DNA of 64,000 nt from Tyto alba (lineage: Eukaryota; Chordata; Aves; Strigiformes; Tytonidae), in NCBI RefSeq assembly GCF_018691265.1, contig NW_024881296.1, forward strand, positions 8,959,427 through 9,023,426, read 5' to 3'. Shown here piece by piece: positions 63,388-64,000 of the stretch (the first letter of the stretch is position 1; every line of letters begins with the position of its first letter). Made by a program: the position numbers and the translations under genes. The notes below the pieces were generated by a model, which was given only the letters and a program-made list of their open reading frames with translations, was not told the DNA's origin and made no database searches.

Positions 63388-63690
63388 TATAGGTTACATA
63401 AGAACATAAACATAACTGAAGACCAAGGGGTCCATTTAGCTCAGTATTGTATCTTCAGTAGTGGTCAATAATGGCAAGGGAAGAGAACAAGTATCTACTT
63501 TCTCTGTGTCTGTTGTGTGCTGTCAACCTGTAGTGATTTGTGACTTGGTGGAATTAGACTCAGGCCTGGTGACACTGAATTTGGTAGCAAATGGAGTTCC
63601 ACAGCTGAAGTGGGTGTTGCATGGGGAAAGGCCACTTTCTGTTTATTTTGAAGACACTGTGTGCAATTTTTAATTGATGATGCCTAGTAT
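63388..63690 (-). mobile_element. Old CR1-type LINE fragment, antisense
   Basis: The sequence contains ACATAAGAACATAA, GGGGTCCATTTAGCTCAGTA and GTATCTTCAGTAGTGGTCAA, which matches the reverse complement of the 3' end of an ancient sauropsid CR1 lineage (ACATAAGAAC...GGTCCATCTAGCCCAGTATCCTGTCTTC...). About 200 bp further on, GAGTTCCACAGCTGAA and TTTATTTTGAA match a later part of the same consensus. The divergence suggests an old insertion. The boundaries are approximate. Confidence 0.7.
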
Positions 63691-64000
63691 GTACTGGTAC
63701 TGGAAAGGGTGGTGAATCAGAACTGAAGATATTACTGCATGTATTTGCAACTTTTGTAATAATTTGTGTTGTAGACTTACACAAAAGGTTCAGTATTAAA
63801 AAAAAATGGAAGTGTTTTTGATTAAAAAAAGGTGTGGGTTTTGTTTTTTTTTTTTTTGTTGTTTTGTTTTTTAAATCTGTTACCCAGCTTTACAACAGAG
63901 GCAACTTTTGCAAAAAAGGTTTTTTGAGAGGTAGCTGGGGTTCTTCGTGTATTTTTTTTTCTACAATTTCACATTCTCCATTCACTTTTCCCTTTTTGTG

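Larger units (their letters stand above)
39575..64000 (+). other. RYR2: RYR2 intron 1 (5' part)
   Basis: The sequence from the GTAAGC donor to the end of the window is intron. I searched for the second RYR2 exon, which should continue with the conserved DDEVVLQC-type segment, and it is not present, so the intron exceeds 24 kb. The first 500 bp are extremely G-rich. The rest is AT-rich with many T-runs and TTTG repeats on the sense strand. Recognisable mobile elements are concentrated at 56-64 kb. An exon-like open segment at 47937-48077 is discussed in the findings. Confidence 0.9.

Noticed and set aside
1..64000. tRNA, rRNA, CRISPR arrays, bacterial-type operons
   Set aside because: None seen. 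The window is vertebrate nuclear DNA, and I found no cloverleaf with conserved A and B boxes and no regularly spaced direct repeats.

Overview
The window is nuclear DNA of a vertebrate, almost certainly a bird. It contains spliced genes with long introns, mostly AT-rich non-coding sequence, one CpG-island promoter, and CR1-type LINE fragments of the kind common in birds and other reptiles. The species cannot be named from the sequence alone. Two protein genes are recognisable, both on the + strand and head to tail: the 3' end of MTR (cobalamin-dependent methionine synthase) and the first exon of RYR2 (cardiac ryanodine receptor). The same two genes are neighbours in mammals, so this is conserved synteny.

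Layout. 1-3493 carries the last four coding exons of MTR (1055-1255, 2214-2406, 3162-3274, 3407-3493) with their introns. They encode the AdoMet-binding reactivation domain and the C-terminus. The 3' UTR follows, with candidate polyadenylation signals at 4703 and 4758 and a distal one at 5888. From about 4.8 to 38.6 kb is a roughly 34 kb intergenic interval in which I recognise no gene. It holds an orphan CpG-rich block (13.54-13.99 kb), smaller GC-rich patches, homopolymer runs, a 42-bp tandem duplication, several inverted repeats, and segments that look like possible conserved non-coding DNA. From about 38.78 to 40.06 kb is the RYR2 CpG island with GC boxes, an ATG-free leader, and coding exon 1 (39527-39574, 16 codons, ending at a GTAAGC donor). 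Everything from 39575 to the end is RYR2 intron 1.

Intron 1 has strong G-runs beside exon 1, many T-runs and TTTG-type repeats on the sense strand, and a mobile-element cluster in its last 8 kb. The cluster holds a sense-oriented solo LTR (56140-56605) with TG/CA ends and a perfect 6-bp target-site duplication, an antisense CR1 fragment (about 58022-58200), an antisense solo LTR (about 59320-59850), a possible MIR-like SINE (about 60575-60762), and an old antisense CR1 fragment (about 63388-63690).

The two genes do not act in one pathway: MTR works in cytosolic one-carbon and methionine metabolism, RYR2 in sarcoplasmic-reticulum calcium release. I found no operon, CRISPR array, tRNA, rRNA or convincing novel gene system. 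The more interesting points are modest: a stop-free, frame-preserving last MTR intron, an unexplained intergenic CpG block, the G-rich start of RYR2 intron 1, and the LTRs inside that intron.
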